Shown: positions 50,881 to 60,112, counted from the first letter of the stretch. The stretch is 64,000 nt of DNA from an uncultured Paracoccaceae bacterium (GCA_947498985.1 CANMMF010000003.1:434001-498000); one strand, 5' to 3'. A program made the numbers and translations. Notes: generated by a model not told the origin, from the sequence alone.

Positions 50881-53181
50881 ATGGAAAAGTTCGGCAAGAG
50901 CCAGTCGGTGAAACGGGTCGAGGACGTGCGGTTCCTGACCGGTCAGGGCCGCTATGTGGACGATATCGCCCCGGATGGCGCTTTGCGCGCCTTTGTCTTC
51001 CGCTCGCCGGTGGCCCATGCGGAGATCACGTCGCTCGACGTGAGCGAGGCCGTGGCGGCGGACGGTGTGCATTTGGTTGTGACCGGGCAGGATCTGCTGG
51101 ATGCCGGTGTCGACACCGCGATGTTTGCAGCGCTCGTCAAGAACCGCGACGGCAGCGATGGGGCCGCGCCAAAACGGCCGGTGCTGGCCGAAGGCCGCGT
51201 GCGGTTTGTCGGAGAGCCGGTCGCGGTGGTGATCGCCGAGACGATGGAGCAGGCGCGCGACGCGGCAGAACTCATCGAGCTCGATTACGACGAGTTGCCG
51301 GTCTGGCTCGACGTGACGCCCGGCGGCCAGGCGATCCACCCCGAAGCGCCCGACAACAAGGCCTTCGATTTCGGGCTGGGCGACGAGGCCAAGACCAACG
51401 CCGCCTTCGACGCCGCCGCCCGGACCGTCAAGCTCGAGGTCGGCGACAACCGGGTGATCGTGAACGCGATGGAGCCGCGCGGCGCTTACGCCGAATGGGA
51501 CGGCGAGCGGCTGCATGTGGCGTTCAACGGTCAGGGCGTCTGGGGCATGAAGGACCAGCTTGCCAAGGCCTTCGGTATCGATGCCGACGCGGTGCGGGTG
51601 ACCAACCCCGATGTCGGCGGCGGTTTCGGCATGAAGGCGATGCCCTATCCGGAATATTTCGTGATTGCCCATGCGGCGCGGGTGCTGGGCCGCCCGGTGC
51701 GCTGGATGTCCGAACGCACGGAGGCGATGCTCAGCGACAATGCGGGCCGCGATCTGGTCACCACGGCAGAGCTGGCCTTTGACGACAACAACCGGATCAC
51801 CGGCTACCGGCTTTACACGCTGTGCAACCTCGGTGCCTATAACAGCCAGTTCGCGCAGCCGATCCAGACCAATCTCTTTGCCCGCATCCTGACCGGCGTC
51901 TACGACATCGGCGCGGCCTGGATGCGCTGCGAGGGGATCTATACCAACACCACCCAGGTCGACGCCTATCGAGGTGCCGGGCGTCCCGAGGGGATCTATG
52001 TGCTGGAGCGGGTCATGGACCGCGCCGCGCGCGAGCTTGGCATCGATCCGTGGGAGCTCCGGCGCATCAACTTCATCAAGCCCGCGCAGTTTCCCTATGA
52101 CACGATCTCGGGTGAGACCTACGACGTGGGCGATTTCGAGCGGGTGCTGGACCACGCCGCCGAGACCGCGGATATCGCAGGTTATGCCGCGCGCAAGGCG
52201 GCGTCCGAGGCCGCGGGCAAGCTGCGCGGGCAGGGGCTCTGCTACTATATCGAGAGCATCCTCGGCGATCCTTCGGAGAACGTGAAAGTGGAGTTCACCG
52301 AGGATGGCGGCGCAAGGATCTATGTGGGCACGCAATCCAACGGGCAGGGCCACGAGACGGTGTTCGCGCAGTTCCTGTCGGATCAAAGCGGCATCCCCGC
52401 CGAGCTCATCGAAGTGGTGCAGGGCGACAGCGATCTGATCGCGGCGGGCGGCGGCACCGGCGGGTCGCGCTCGGTCACCGTGCAGACCCATGTCACGCTC
52501 ACGGCCGTGGCCGAGATGGTCGAGGGGTTTTCGGCCTTTCTGGCGGGCGAGATGGGTGTCGCGCCGGAAGATGTGCAGTTCGATGACGAGCGGTTCCGGG
52601 CGGACGGCTCGAACCTGACGCCGACGATGCTCGAGGCCGCGCAGATGGCTCGCGAGGCCGGGCGCGAGGATCTGCTGGTCTGGTCCACCAAGGCGACGCT
52701 GCCCGCGCGCTCTTTCCCCAATGGCGCGCATATGGCGGAGGTTGAGATCGACCCCGAAACCGGCCACACGGTCATCGCGCGCTACACGGTCGTCGATGAT
52801 TTCGGCAATCTCATCAACCCGATGCTGGCCGAGGGCCAGGTGCATGGCGGCGTGGTGCAGGGCATCGGTCAGGCGCTCACAGAACGGGTGGTCTATGACG
52901 AGGACGGCCAGCTGCTCACGGCGACGTTCATGGACTATGCCATGCCGCGCGCCGATGATGTGCCGATGATCGGCTTCGAGACGGAACCTGTGCCCTCCAC
53001 GGCCAACCCGATGGGCATGAAGGGCTGTGGCGAGGCCGGTACGGTGGGCGCGCTGGCGGCGATCTCCAACGCCATGCAGGACGCGCTCTGGGATCGTGGT
53101 GTGAGACAGGTGGATATGCCCTTCACGCCGCAGCGCGTGTGGGCGATGGTGAAGGATGACGAACCGATCGCGGCTGAGTGA
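50881..53181 (+). CDS. Xanthine dehydrogenase-family molybdoenzyme, form II CoxL-like
   Basis: A 766-residue molybdopterin-binding subunit (aldehyde oxidase/xanthine dehydrogenase family). It carries AYRGAGR at 362-368, the form II CoxL signature rather than AYRCSFR of true CO dehydrogenase, and the catalytic Glu718 in GMKGCGEAGTV. Molybdopterin-contact regions such as GGGFGMKAMPYPE and GTGGSRSVTVQ are present. Medium (FAD) and small (2Fe-2S) subunit genes usually co-occur but are absent here. The next gene starts inside its 3' end by 26 bases. The oxidised substrate is unknown. Confidence 0.9.
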   Translation: MEKFGKSQSVKRVEDVRFLTGQGRYVDDIAPDGALRAFVFRSPVAHAEITSLDVSEAVAADGVHLVVTGQDLLDAGVDTAMFAALVKNRDGSDGAAPKRPVLAEGRVRFVGEPVAVVIAETMEQARDAAELIELDYDELPVWLDVTPGGQAIHPEAPDNKAFDFGLGDEAKTNAAFDAAARTVKLEVGDNRVIVNAMEPRGAYAEWDGERLHVAFNGQGVWGMKDQLAKAFGIDADAVRVTNPDVGGGFGMKAMPYPEYFVIAHAARVLGRPVRWMSERTEAMLSDNAGRDLVTTAELAFDDNNRITGYRLYTLCNLGAYNSQFAQPIQTNLFARILTGVYDIGAAWMRCEGIYTNTTQVDAYRGAGRPEGIYVLERVMDRAARELGIDPWELRRINFIKPAQFPYDTISGETYDVGDFERVLDHAAETADIAGYAARKAASEAAGKLRGQGLCYYIESILGDPSENVKVEFTEDGGARIYVGTQSNGQGHETVFAQFLSDQSGIPAELIEVVQGDSDLIAAGGGTGGSRSVTVQTHVTLTAVAEMVEGFSAFLAGEMGVAPEDVQFDDERFRADGSNLTPTMLEAAQMAREAGREDLLVWSTKATLPARSFPNGAHMAEVEIDPETGHTVIARYTVVDDFGNLINPMLAEGQVHGGVVQGIGQALTERVVYDEDGQLLTATFMDYAMPRADDVPMIGFETEPVPSTANPMGMKGCGEAGTVGALAAISNAMQDALWDRGVRQVDMPFTPQRVWAMVKDDEPIAAE

Positions 53182-54211
53182 CAGGCTTTTCGGGTGGGTC
53201 CGGCGGCGCTTTGCCACCGGGCACACCGCCTATATCAAGCGCCGGGGGCCGGTTGACCATGTCATCATCCTGGATGGCACGATGTCATCACTGGTGCCCG
53301 GCGAAGAGACCAATGCCGGGCTGACCTATCAGCTTTTGCGCGAAGAGGGGCATGCCTCGCTCTTTTACGAGGCCGGGGTGCAGTGGCGCGACTGGCGCTC
53401 GACCGGGGACGTGGTCATGGGGCGCGGCATCAACCGGCAGATTCGCCGCGCCTACGGCTATCTGGCCTCGCGCTACCGGCCCGGCGACCGGATCTTTCTG
53501 CTGGGCTATTCGCGCGGGGCCTACGCGGTGCGCAGCCTGGCCGGGATCATCGACAAGGTGGGGCTGCTGCGCCCCGAATGCGCGACGGTGCGCAATATCC
53601 GGCAGATCTACCGGCTTTATCAATACGACCCGGACGGCGCCTCGGCGCGTGCCTTTGCCGAAAGCTACTGCCATACCGAAGCGCCGATCGAGATGGTCGG
53701 GGTCTGGGACACGGTCAAGGCGCTGGGCCTGCGCCTGCCGCTTGTCTGGAGGCTGATGGAGGACCGGCACGCGTTTCACAACCACCGGCTGGGGCCGACC
53801 ATCCGGCGCGGCTTTCACGCGCTGGCGCATGATGAGACGCGGCTGGCCTATGCGCCGGTATTGTGGGTCTGCCCGCCGGATTTCGATGTCGAGGTCGAGC
53901 AGGTCTGGTTCCGCGGCACCCATGGCGATGTCGGCGGGCAATTGGGCGGGCGCAACAGTGCGCGTCCGCTGGCCAATATCCCGCTGGTCTGGATGCTGGG
54001 AAAGCTCGAAATGTGCGGATTGCAGTTTCCCGCCGATTGGCGCAGCCGCTTTCCCGAGGATGCCGAAGCACCGTCGATCGGCACCTGGGCGGGCATGAGC
54101 AAGCTATTTCTTCTGCGTCGTCAGAGAGTTGTGGGTGGCGACCGGTCGGAGCAGGTGCATCCGACTCTCGCGGCACAGGAGCCGGACGGCGCGGAGCGCC
54201 AGGCCGGTTAA
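53156..54211 (+). CDS. DUF2235 hydrolase (T6SS Tle1-like phospholipase fold)
   Basis: A 351-residue alpha/beta hydrolase. The catalytic domain (about 33-300) includes VDHVIILDGTMSS, nucleophile elbow LLGYSRGAYAVRSLAG (GYSRG), and HGDVGGQLGG (His/Asp region). DUF2235 proteins include Tle1 type VI secretion phospholipases, but many are free cytoplasmic enzymes. No VgrG, PAAR or immunity gene is adjacent. The ATG at 53156 overlaps the upstream molybdoenzyme by 26 bases; AAGG is directly in front of it. A GC-rich terminator at 54340 follows. Confidence 0.82.
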   Translation: MTNRSRLSDRLFGWVRRRFATGHTAYIKRRGPVDHVIILDGTMSSLVPGEETNAGLTYQLLREEGHASLFYEAGVQWRDWRSTGDVVMGRGINRQIRRAYGYLASRYRPGDRIFLLGYSRGAYAVRSLAGIIDKVGLLRPECATVRNIRQIYRLYQYDPDGASARAFAESYCHTEAPIEMVGVWDTVKALGLRLPLVWRLMEDRHAFHNHRLGPTIRRGFHALAHDETRLAYAPVLWVCPPDFDVEVEQVWFRGTHGDVGGQLGGRNSARPLANIPLVWMLGKLEMCGLQFPADWRSRFPEDAEAPSIGTWAGMSKLFLLRRQRVVGGDRSEQVHPTLAAQEPDGAERQAG

Positions 54212-54339
54212 CCATCGTCAAGAAACTTTCTCACTTTCTGTTGAATGCCCTTCCTTCTGTGGCATTCGTGCCTATCTCTATCACAGGCCGCGGAGCCGGA
54301 ACCTCCGCGAGACCTTCACTGTCCCTCGTTCCGTGACTT

Positions 54340-54374
54340 GCGCCCGGGCCAATGTGCACCGGGCGCTTTTTCTT
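54340..54374 (+). terminator. Rho-independent terminator after the DUF2235 gene
   Basis: GCGCCCGG (54340-54347) and CCGGGCGC (54359-54366) form an 8-base stem with an 11-base loop, followed by TTTTTCTTT. It is 128 bases after the DUF2235 stop and would end the molybdoenzyme-hydrolase transcript. The interval also holds GCGGAG and CTCCGC, a second small hairpin. Confidence 0.8.
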
Positions 54375-54488
54375 TCCGGCATGCCCATGGCGCGCGGTCG
54401 TGGCCCGGACGGGACGGGTGCCCGCCGCCATGCGACACCTTTCAGCAGCGCTGTTTCCTCTGCGCGCGCAAACGGGTACGGTTCCGTC

Positions 54489-54956
54489 ATGAGCTACACC
54501 GACGCCCACCTTACCGATATCCTCAAACGCACCCGCACCATCGCGGTGGTCGGGGTGTCGATGAACCCCGTGCGGCCCAGCTATTACGTGGCGCGCTATC
54601 TGGGCCTCAAAGGCTTCACCGTGATCCCGGTCAATCCCGGCCATGCGGGCAAGTCGCTGTTTGGCCAGACGGTCAGGGCGACGCTGCACGATTGCCCCGA
54701 CAGTGTCGACATGGTCGATATCTTTCGCCGCTCGGAACATGTGCCGCCGATTGTCGACGACGCGCTGGAGCGGTTCCCGAAGCTGCGCACGATCTGGATG
54801 CAGATCGGTGTCGCGCATGCCGACGCCGCGCGGAAGGCGGAAGACCGGGGCATCGACGTGATCCAGAACCGCTGCCCCAAGATCGAATACCAGCGCCTTT
54901 TCGGCGAGCTGCGCATGGGCGGGTTCAACACCGGTGTGATCTCCTCGAAGCTCTGA
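54489..54956 (+). CDS. CoA-binding protein (YccU-like)
   Basis: A 155-residue CoA-binding Rossmann protein. It has RTIAVVGVSMNPVRPSYYVARYL near the N-terminus, VIPVNPGHAGKSLFG and DIFRRSEHVPPIVDDAL, the common COG1832 type pattern. Function is unknown; homologs bind CoA or nucleotides. The ATG at 54489 is chosen because the conserved domain begins within 20 residues. A hairpin with CAAAGCCG and CGGCTTTG lies between it and the convergent PRC gene. Confidence 0.86.
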   Translation: MSYTDAHLTDILKRTRTIAVVGVSMNPVRPSYYVARYLGLKGFTVIPVNPGHAGKSLFGQTVRATLHDCPDSVDMVDIFRRSEHVPPIVDDALERFPKLRTIWMQIGVAHADAARKAEDRGIDVIQNRCPKIEYQRLFGELRMGGFNTGVISSKL

Positions 54957-55002
54957 GCGCGCGGTTCTTGCCAAGTGCAGGACAGCGATGCACCAGATAG
55001 AA

Positions 55003-55030
55003 TCAAAGCCGCCCCGAAGGACGGCTTTGA
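55003..55030. terminator. Hairpin between convergent genes
   Basis: TCAAAGCCG and CGGCTTTGA (9-base perfect arms, 10-base loop) lie between the CoA-binding gene (plus) and the PRC-barrel gene (minus). On the minus strand the stem is followed by TTCTATC. It can serve as a terminator in either direction, weak on U-tract evidence. Confidence 0.6.
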
Positions 55031-55060
55031 CACATCAAAGGCTGTTGTCAGCCGGCGATG

Positions 55061-55942
55061 TTACTTTTCCCACATCTGCATGGCGTCCAGCTCTTCGCGG
55101 GTGGCGTTCACGGTCACACGCTCGATGCCGCCATTTTCGCCCATCACGACGTTGAGCTTGTCAAGGTCCAGCGCGACGGGCTTTTCGCCCAGACCGAGGA
55201 ACCCGCCAACGTCGATCACCGCCTGCTTGATGGAGGTGCCGTCGTCGCCGAGGATGAGCTGCGACACCTCGCCGACATTTTCGTCAGCCGAGGAATAGAC
55301 CACCGCACCGGTCAGGTCTTCGGTAGTGATCACGGCGTCGCGCATGGCGATGTCGGCGTTCACCGGCTCGCCCAAGGTGGCGTCGGGGTTTGTCACCGCG
55401 ACCTCTTCGTTTGTCACCGCGGCCTCGTCGTTCGTCGCGGCGGCCTCGTCGTTCGTCACGGCGGCCTCGTCATCCGTCACCGCGGCCTCGTCCATGTCGT
55501 TCTGCATCGGACGCGCCTCGTATTCCGGCGCTTCCTGAAGCGCGGCGGGGGTTGTGGTCAGAACCGCATACCACTCGTCGGCTTCCTCGCCGTCGCTGAC
55601 GATCTTCAGATCGCTCATCTTGATGCTGATCAGTTCCTGACCCATGCCGAGAAACCCGCCAACGGCGGCGACGATGTGATCGACGGAGCCGTCGCCGGTG
55701 ATGATCAGGTCGTTGATTTCACCGACGCGGTTCCACTCAAGCTCTTCGGGGTTGACCATGGACCCGTCCATATCGACGGCATTCTCTGTCTGCCACAGGG
55801 TGGCGCCAATAAGATCCGTGCCGCGGTACTGGCCGGTCTGGTAGGTGGAAGAGAAGGCTTCTTCCGAAGCCATATGGCCATCCGCATATACCGGGGCTGC
55901 CAGAGTCAGAGCCACGGCTGTGGACGCAAGAAGCGATTTCAT
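55061..55942 (-). CDS. Secreted PRC-barrel protein with heptad-like repeats
   Basis: A 293-residue protein with a Sec signal peptide (1-20). Two PRC-barrel-like domains are seen, at about 35-120 (GDGSVDHIVAAVGGFLGMGQELISI) and 205-285 (GTSIKQAVIDVGGFLGLGEKPVALDL). Between them, residues about 151-185 are five repeats of D/N-E-A-A-(V/A)-T-(N/D), Thr and acidic rich. PRC barrels bind other proteins or RNA in various systems; the role in the periplasm is unknown. The repeat section is encoded by a 21-base tandem unit. Confidence 0.85.
   Translation of the reverse strand: MKSLLASTAVALTLAAPVYADGHMASEEAFSSTYQTGQYRGTDLIGATLWQTENAVDMDGSMVNPEELEWNRVGEINDLIITGDGSVDHIVAAVGGFLGMGQELISIKMSDLKIVSDGEEADEWYAVLTTTPAALQEAPEYEARPMQNDMDEAAVTDDEAAVTNDEAAATNDEAAVTNEEVAVTNPDATLGEPVNADIAMRDAVITTEDLTGAVVYSSADENVGEVSQLILGDDGTSIKQAVIDVGGFLGLGEKPVALDLDKLNVVMGENGGIERVTVNATREELDAMQMWEK
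55388..55492 (-). repeat. Five 21-base tandem repeats in the PRC-barrel gene
   Basis: Five consecutive 21-base units (55388-55408, 55409-55429, 55430-55450, 55451-55471, 55472-55492) with about 2-4 differences each encode the DEAAVTN-type repeats. In-frame expansion or loss would lengthen the acidic linker. It is not CRISPR because it is in frame and lacks unique spacers. Confidence 0.9.
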
Positions 55943-56004
55943 GATAAGTCTCCAAGTTGTTGTTGTTCGACCTTTTGCACAACGGTCACGCGAACAACGG
56001 CAAT

Positions 56005-56041
56005 GAACGGCGTCGGGTTCCCGGCGCCGTTCGCATTTTTT
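56005..56041 (+). terminator. Plus-strand rho-independent terminator without a known upstream gene
   Basis: GAACGGCG (56005-56012) and CGCCGTTC (56025-56032) with inner CGGG-tt-CCCG form a strong GC stem, followed by GCATTTTTT. The only nearby genes (PRC barrel and hisE) are on the minus strand, so no known plus-strand gene explains it. On the minus strand there is no U-tract after the stem. Confidence 0.7.
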
Positions 56042-56110
56042 CCGAGCATGGTGTGTGGGTTATGTCTTATGACGCTGCATATTGTGCAGACAGGGGCAGC
56101 ACAGCTGCGC

Positions 56111-56422
56111 TCAACCCTTGCGCGAGGCTTTCTCGGCGATCCCGGATTGCCCTTGCCGCCTTTGCAGTTCCGCCATCACATCGGCCAGCGCGACGTCCCG
56201 GGCGCGCAACATGACAAGTAAGTGAAAAAGCACATCTGCCGCTTCGGAGGTCAGTCGGGCCTTGTCGCCCCTGACCGCCTCGATCACCGCCTCGATGGCC
56301 TCTTCGCCAAACTTTTCGGCAGCCTTGTCGGGGCCCTTGGCCAGCAGCTTGGCGGTCCAGCTTTCCTCCGGACTGGCCGCGGCGCGATTGGCCACGATGG
56401 CTTCGAGCTCTTCGAGGGTCAC
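56111..56422 (-). CDS. hisE: Phosphoribosyl-ATP pyrophosphatase
   Basis: A 103-residue HisE, the second enzyme of histidine synthesis, hydrolysing PR-ATP to PR-AMP. Typical motifs are [26 protein letters not shown] and [16 protein letters not shown] (acidic metal-binding residues EE and EAAD). Length is that of a free-standing HisE. Its start overlaps the hisF stop by four bases. It ends the minus-strand cluster; the C-terminus is Lys/Arg rich. Confidence 0.93.
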   Translation of the reverse strand: MTLEELEAIVANRAAASPEESWTAKLLAKGPDKAAEKFGEEAIEAVIEAVRGDKARLTSEAADVLFHLLVMLRARDVALADVMAELQRRQGQSGIAEKASRKG

Positions 56423-57177
56423 AGCCGCACCGGAACGCCGTTTGCCGCCATATGCGCCTTGGCCTCGGCGATGGTGAACTCGCCGAAGTGAAAGATCGAC
56501 GCGGCCAGCACCGCGGATGCGTGGCCCTCGATCACACCTTCGACCAGATGGTCGAGCGTGCCGACGCCGCCGGAGGCGATCACCGGGATGTCCACCGCGT
56601 CAGAGATCGCCCGGGTCAGCGGCAGGTTGAAGCCGGATTTTGTGCCGTCGCGGTCCATCGAGGTCAGCAGGATCTCGCCCGCGCCCTTTTGTGCGATCAG
56701 GATCGCGAATTCCACCGCGTCGATGCCGGTGGGTTTGCGCCCGCCATGGGTGAAGATCTCCCATTTGCCGGGGCTCACGGTCTTGGCGTCGATGGCGCAG
56801 ACGATGCACTGGCTGCCGAACTGGTCGGCGGCGTCGGCCACCACATCCGGATTGGCCACCGCGGCGGAGTTGAAGCTGACCTTGTCGGCGCCGGTGAGCA
56901 GCAGCGCCCGGACATCCCCCACGGTGCGCACGCCACCGCCGACGGTCAGCGGGATGAAACACTGCTCCGCGGTGCGGGTCACCACGTCGAACATGGTGCC
57001 GCGGTTTTCATGGGTGGCGTGGATGTCGAGAAAGCAGATCTCGTCCGCGCCCGCCGCGTCATAGGCGCGGGCTGCATCCACCGGGTCGCCCGCGTCGCGC
57101 AGATCGACGAAGTTCACACCTTTGACCACGCGGCCATCGGCCACGTCGAGACAGGGGATGATGCGGGTCTTGAGCAT
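56419..57177 (-). CDS. hisF: Imidazole glycerol phosphate synthase, cyclase subunit
   Basis: A 252-residue TIM-barrel HisF. It starts [20 protein letters not shown] with the catalytic Asp11, and [17 protein letters not shown] carries the second catalytic Asp near residue 131. Phosphate-binding VGGGVRT and [10 protein letters not shown] are in place. It forms a complex with HisH (here at 60534-61169). The start at 57177 is set by the family N-terminus; longer in-frame sequence upstream is not part of HisF. Confidence 0.96.
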   Translation of the reverse strand: MLKTRIIPCLDVADGRVVKGVNFVDLRDAGDPVDAARAYDAAGADEICFLDIHATHENRGTMFDVVTRTAEQCFIPLTVGGGVRTVGDVRALLLTGADKVSFNSAAVANPDVVADAADQFGSQCIVCAIDAKTVSPGKWEIFTHGGRKPTGIDAVEFAILIAQKGAGEILLTSMDRDGTKSGFNLPLTRAISDAVDIPVIASGGVGTLDHLVEGVIEGHASAVLAASIFHFGEFTIAEAKAHMAANGVPVRL

Positions 57178-57303
57178 GGCAGGGGTGTAGGATGCGTCGG
57201 GGCCAAGGGCAAGAGCGGCGGAGCCTTGCCGCTCACGATCTCGTTTCTGGTGTGGGCGGGGCTGCGCGCTAAGCTGTGGGCTTCGACGGAGACAGGGAGA
57301 TCG

Positions 57304-57753
57304 ATGATGAGAATTCTGGCAGCTACATTTGCGGGCGCGATGCTGCTCGGGCAGGCGGCGGTGGCGGAGGTCACGAAAGTGGCCGCAAACGGGTCGGTGG
57401 CCGAGACCATGGATGCGCTGGTCGCGGCGGTCGAAGGGGCCGGCGCCAAGGTCTTTGCCCGGGTCGACCACGCCGCGGGCGCGCAGAGCGTCGAGATGGA
57501 ACTGGCCGCAAGCCAGGTGCTGATCTTCGGCAATCCCAAGCTGGGCACTCCGGCGATCCAGGCCGATCCGCTGGCCGGGCTGTACCTGCCGATGAAGGTG
57601 CTGGTCTACGAGGACAGTGAGGGTGCGGTCTGGCTGGCGTATGAACCGCCCGCCGAGATGCTGGCCGGCACCGGCGTGCCCGCTGACGCCAGGGTGGTCG
57701 ATATGATGACCGGCGCTTTGGGCAAACTCACGGGCGCGGCGGCGGGCGGCTGA
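57304..57753 (+). CDS. Secreted DUF302 protein
   Basis: A 149-residue protein with a signal peptide (1-21, [18 protein letters not shown]) followed by a DUF302 domain: [65 protein letters not shown] and VWLAYEPP. The GNPKxGTPxM-like motif and adjacent residues are the family core. Function is unknown. Two adjacent ATG codons at 57304 and 57307 are both possible starts. It is a plus-strand gene between hisF and hisA and unrelated in sequence to them. Confidence 0.85.
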   Translation: MMRILAATFAGAMLLGQAAVAEVTKVAANGSVAETMDALVAAVEGAGAKVFARVDHAAGAQSVEMELAASQVLIFGNPKLGTPAIQADPLAGLYLPMKVLVYEDSEGAVWLAYEPPAEMLAGTGVPADARVVDMMTGALGKLTGAAAGG

Positions 57754-57830
57754 TACCCCCCCGGCTTGCGCGGCGCGGGTGATCCTGCAAGACAGGGGGC
57801 ACCCCCGCCGCCAGCCGCAAGGACTTCGCC

Positions 57831-58592
57831 ATGACCGACGCTCAATTCGCCCGCTATCCCAGCCTTGAAGGCCGGACGGTTTTTGTCAGCGGCGGCGCGT
57901 CGGGCATCGGCGCCGAGATCGTGCGCGCCTTTGCCGCGCAAGGAGCCAAAGTCGGTTTTGTCGATCTCGACGAAAAGGCCGCCGAAGCGCTGGTTGACGG
58001 TGTTGAAGGCCGCGTGGTCTGGCGCAAGGCGGATCTGCGCGACATCGATGCGCTGCAGCGCGCCTTTGGTGAGCTCAAGGCAGAGATCGGCGCGGCGCAG
58101 GTGCTTGTGAACAATGCCGCCCGCGACGACCGGCACGGCTGGCAGGAGGTCACGCCGGAGTACTGGGACGAACGCCAAAGCGTCAATCTGCGCCATTTCT
58201 TCTTTGCCATTCAGGCGGTTGCGCCCGACATGATCGCCGCCGGGGCCGGGTCGATCATCAATATGGGCTCCAACAGCTGGTGGGAGAAAACCGGCGGCAT
58301 GCCCGCCTACACCACGGCGAAATCCGCCGTGCACGGGCTCACGCGCGGCATGGCCCGCGATCTCGGTCCGCACCGCATCCGGGTCAACACCGTGGTGCCG
58401 GGCTGGGTCATGACCGAGAGGCAGAAAGCGCTCTGGGCGACGCCCGAAGCGCTGGAAAGCCACCTGCAGAGCCAGTGCCTGCCGGACCTGATCACACCGG
58501 AGTACCTGGCCCGCATGGTGCTCTTTCTCGCCTCGGATGACGCGGCGATGTGCACGGCCAGCAATTACATGGTCGAGGCAGGCTCGATCTGA
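57831..58592 (+). CDS. Short-chain dehydrogenase, sugar or alcohol type
   Basis: A 253-residue SDR. The cofactor motif is SGGASGIG (residues about 20-27), Asp after beta2 (VDLDEK) suggests NAD preference, and the catalytic Ser147 (MGSNS), Tyr160 and Lys164 (YTTAK) are present. The sequence is similar to dehydrogenases for L-arabinose or galactose-type sugars, but this is not certain. It lies between DUF302 and hisA and ends seven bases before the hisA stop on the opposite strand. Confidence 0.87.
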   Translation: MTDAQFARYPSLEGRTVFVSGGASGIGAEIVRAFAAQGAKVGFVDLDEKAAEALVDGVEGRVVWRKADLRDIDALQRAFGELKAEIGAAQVLVNNAARDDRHGWQEVTPEYWDERQSVNLRHFFFAIQAVAPDMIAAGAGSIINMGSNSWWEKTGGMPAYTTAKSAVHGLTRGMARDLGPHRIRVNTVVPGWVMTERQKALWATPEALESHLQSQCLPDLITPEYLARMVLFLASDDAAMCTASNYMVEAGSI

Positions 58593-58599
58593 ACAGGCC

Positions 58600-59322
58600 T
58601 CAGCCGCGCAGCGCCTCGATGGCCGATTTGAGATCGAGCGCGCCGTCGTAAAGCGCCCGCCCCGAGATCGCCCCGTTGAGTGCCGCGCCGCATTCGCGCA
58701 GCGCCACCAGATCCTTCAGCGACGACACGCCGCCCGAGGCAATGACCGGGATCGTCACCGCGCGCGCCAGATCCGCCGTGGCCTGCACATTCGGGCCCAT
58801 CATCGCGCCATCGCGGTTGATGTCGGTGTAGATGATCGCGGCGACCCCGGCATCCTCGAAGCTGCGCGCCAGATCGGTGGCCTGCACATCGGTCTCCTCC
58901 GCCCAGCCCTTGGTCGCCACGCGCCCGTCGCGGGCGTCGATGCCGACGGCGATCTGCCCGGGGAACGCGCGCGCCGCCTCGTGCACCAGAGCGGGGGTTT
59001 CCACTGCCACGGTGCCGAGGATGACCCGCGCGAGGCCTTTCGAGAGCCAGGCCTCGATGGTCGCCATGTCGCGGATGCCGCCGCCCAGCTGCGCAGGCGT
59101 GCGGGTCTGCGCGAGGATGGCCTCGACGGCGTCCGCATTGACCGGCTGACCGGCAAAGGCGCCATTGAGATCAACCAGATGCAGCCACTCGCAGCCCGCC
59201 GCCACAAATTCCAGCGCCTGCGCGGCAGGGTCGTCATTGAACACGGTGGCCTTGTCCATGTCGCCACGCAACAGGCGCACGGCCTTGCCGTCTTTCAGGT
59301 CAATCGCGGGGTAAAGGATCAT
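58600..59322 (-). CDS. hisA: Phosphoribosylformimino-5-aminoimidazole carboxamide ribotide isomerase
   Basis: A 240-residue HisA, the Amadori-type isomerase of histidine synthesis. It begins [17 protein letters not shown] with the catalytic Asp8, and the second Asp is in [15 protein letters not shown]. Phosphate loops LGGGIRD and IASGGVSSL are conserved. The ATG at 59322 is fixed by the N-terminus. It is separated from hisF by DUF302 and SDR genes on the other strand. Confidence 0.96.
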   Translation of the reverse strand: MILYPAIDLKDGKAVRLLRGDMDKATVFNDDPAAQALEFVAAGCEWLHLVDLNGAFAGQPVNADAVEAILAQTRTPAQLGGGIRDMATIEAWLSKGLARVILGTVAVETPALVHEAARAFPGQIAVGIDARDGRVATKGWAEETDVQATDLARSFEDAGVAAIIYTDINRDGAMMGPNVQATADLARAVTIPVIASGGVSSLKDLVALRECGAALNGAISGRALYDGALDLKSAIEALRG

Positions 59323-59460
59323 TTCAATCGTCCTGTCAGAGTCTTGGCCCGCCCTTAGTCTGACGCAACGACAGATGCAAGCCGACCCTGCGTCACGTCT
59401 TGATGAAGCGCTGACGCAGGCGTCAGTCTGCCACCATCCATCACGGGAGGAGACGATAAG

Positions 59461-59901
59461 ATGACATTTGCAACGACAGATATCGCGCGCCGCGGCAGCC
59501 GCGCGCTCAGGACCGCCGGCACGGCGCTGGCTCTGGCCGCGGGCCTGAGCCTCACCGCCGGCGTTGCCAGCGCCGATCCGGTGCTCGGCACCTGGAAGAC
59601 CCAAGTCGACGACGGCGCCTATGCGCATGTGAAGATGGTGCCCTGCAGCGGCAAGATCTGCGGCGTGATCAACCGCACCTTCAATGCCTCGGGCGAATAC
59701 AACTCCGAGAACAAGGGCAAGACGCTGGTGATCGGCATGGAGCCGAAAGGCGGCAACAGCTATGAGGGCAAGGTCTGGCGGCCCTCCAACAACAAGATCT
59801 ATATCGGCAAGATGACCTTGTCGGGCAACGCGCTGAAGCTGAAGGGCTGCGTGGCGGGTGGGCTGATCTGCTCCAGCCAGACCTGGAGCCGCGTCAACTG
59901 A
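59461..59901 (+). CDS. DUF2147 secreted protein, copy 1
   Basis: A 146-residue protein with a signal peptide (about 1-38, with RR near the start and [15 protein letters not shown]) and a DUF2147 domain: [36 protein letters not shown] and [20 protein letters not shown]. The four Cys pattern ([19 protein letters not shown]) is conserved. Function is unknown. A related gene follows 211 bases downstream. Confidence 0.86.
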   Translation: MTFATTDIARRGSRALRTAGTALALAAGLSLTAGVASADPVLGTWKTQVDDGAYAHVKMVPCSGKICGVINRTFNASGEYNSENKGKTLVIGMEPKGGNSYEGKVWRPSNNKIYIGKMTLSGNALKLKGCVAGGLICSSQTWSRVN

Positions 59902-60112
59902 GCCTGACGGCACAAGTCTGGCCGCCTAGGCCTCGCTCTGCGACAGGGCGAGGCGTCGAGGCTGACATCGGCAGGGTCGGCGAAACCTCGCGGAAAGCGC
60001 GCTCAGACGGAGCCGGGGGCTGGCATGTGCCCGGCCCTTTCGCCTATGCTGCGTGGCTCTTGCAGGGCATGCGCACGCTCTGCCCCATGCACGCCACTGA
60101 GGGGGTGACAGG
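59902..60112. other. Spacer between the two DUF2147 genes
   Basis: This 211-base gap holds no supported gene. GCCTCGC (59930-59936) and GCGAGGC (59948-59954) form a small hairpin with no U-tract. The remainder is GC-rich without a clear promoter motif. Confidence 0.5.

Noticed and set aside
50881-53181. Carbon monoxide dehydrogenase
   Set aside because: The loop is AYRGAGR, the form II type, not the AYRCSFR of true CO dehydrogenase, and the other subunits are missing.
50026-53226. Very long minus-strand open frame (1066 codons) opposite the decarboxylase and molybdoenzyme
   Set aside because: It is a composition artefact opposite two well-supported genes, with no motif and a shadow-like amino acid bias.
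53156-54211. Type VI secretion effector locus
   Set aside because: DUF2235 occurs in Tle1 effectors, but no VgrG, PAAR, Hcp or immunity gene is adjacent, so this cannot be supported.
55326-55538. Plus-strand open frame with repeated FVTAASS, and CRISPR-like appearance of the 21-base repeats
   Set aside because: It is the complement of the in-frame repeats of the PRC-barrel gene; no spacers are present.
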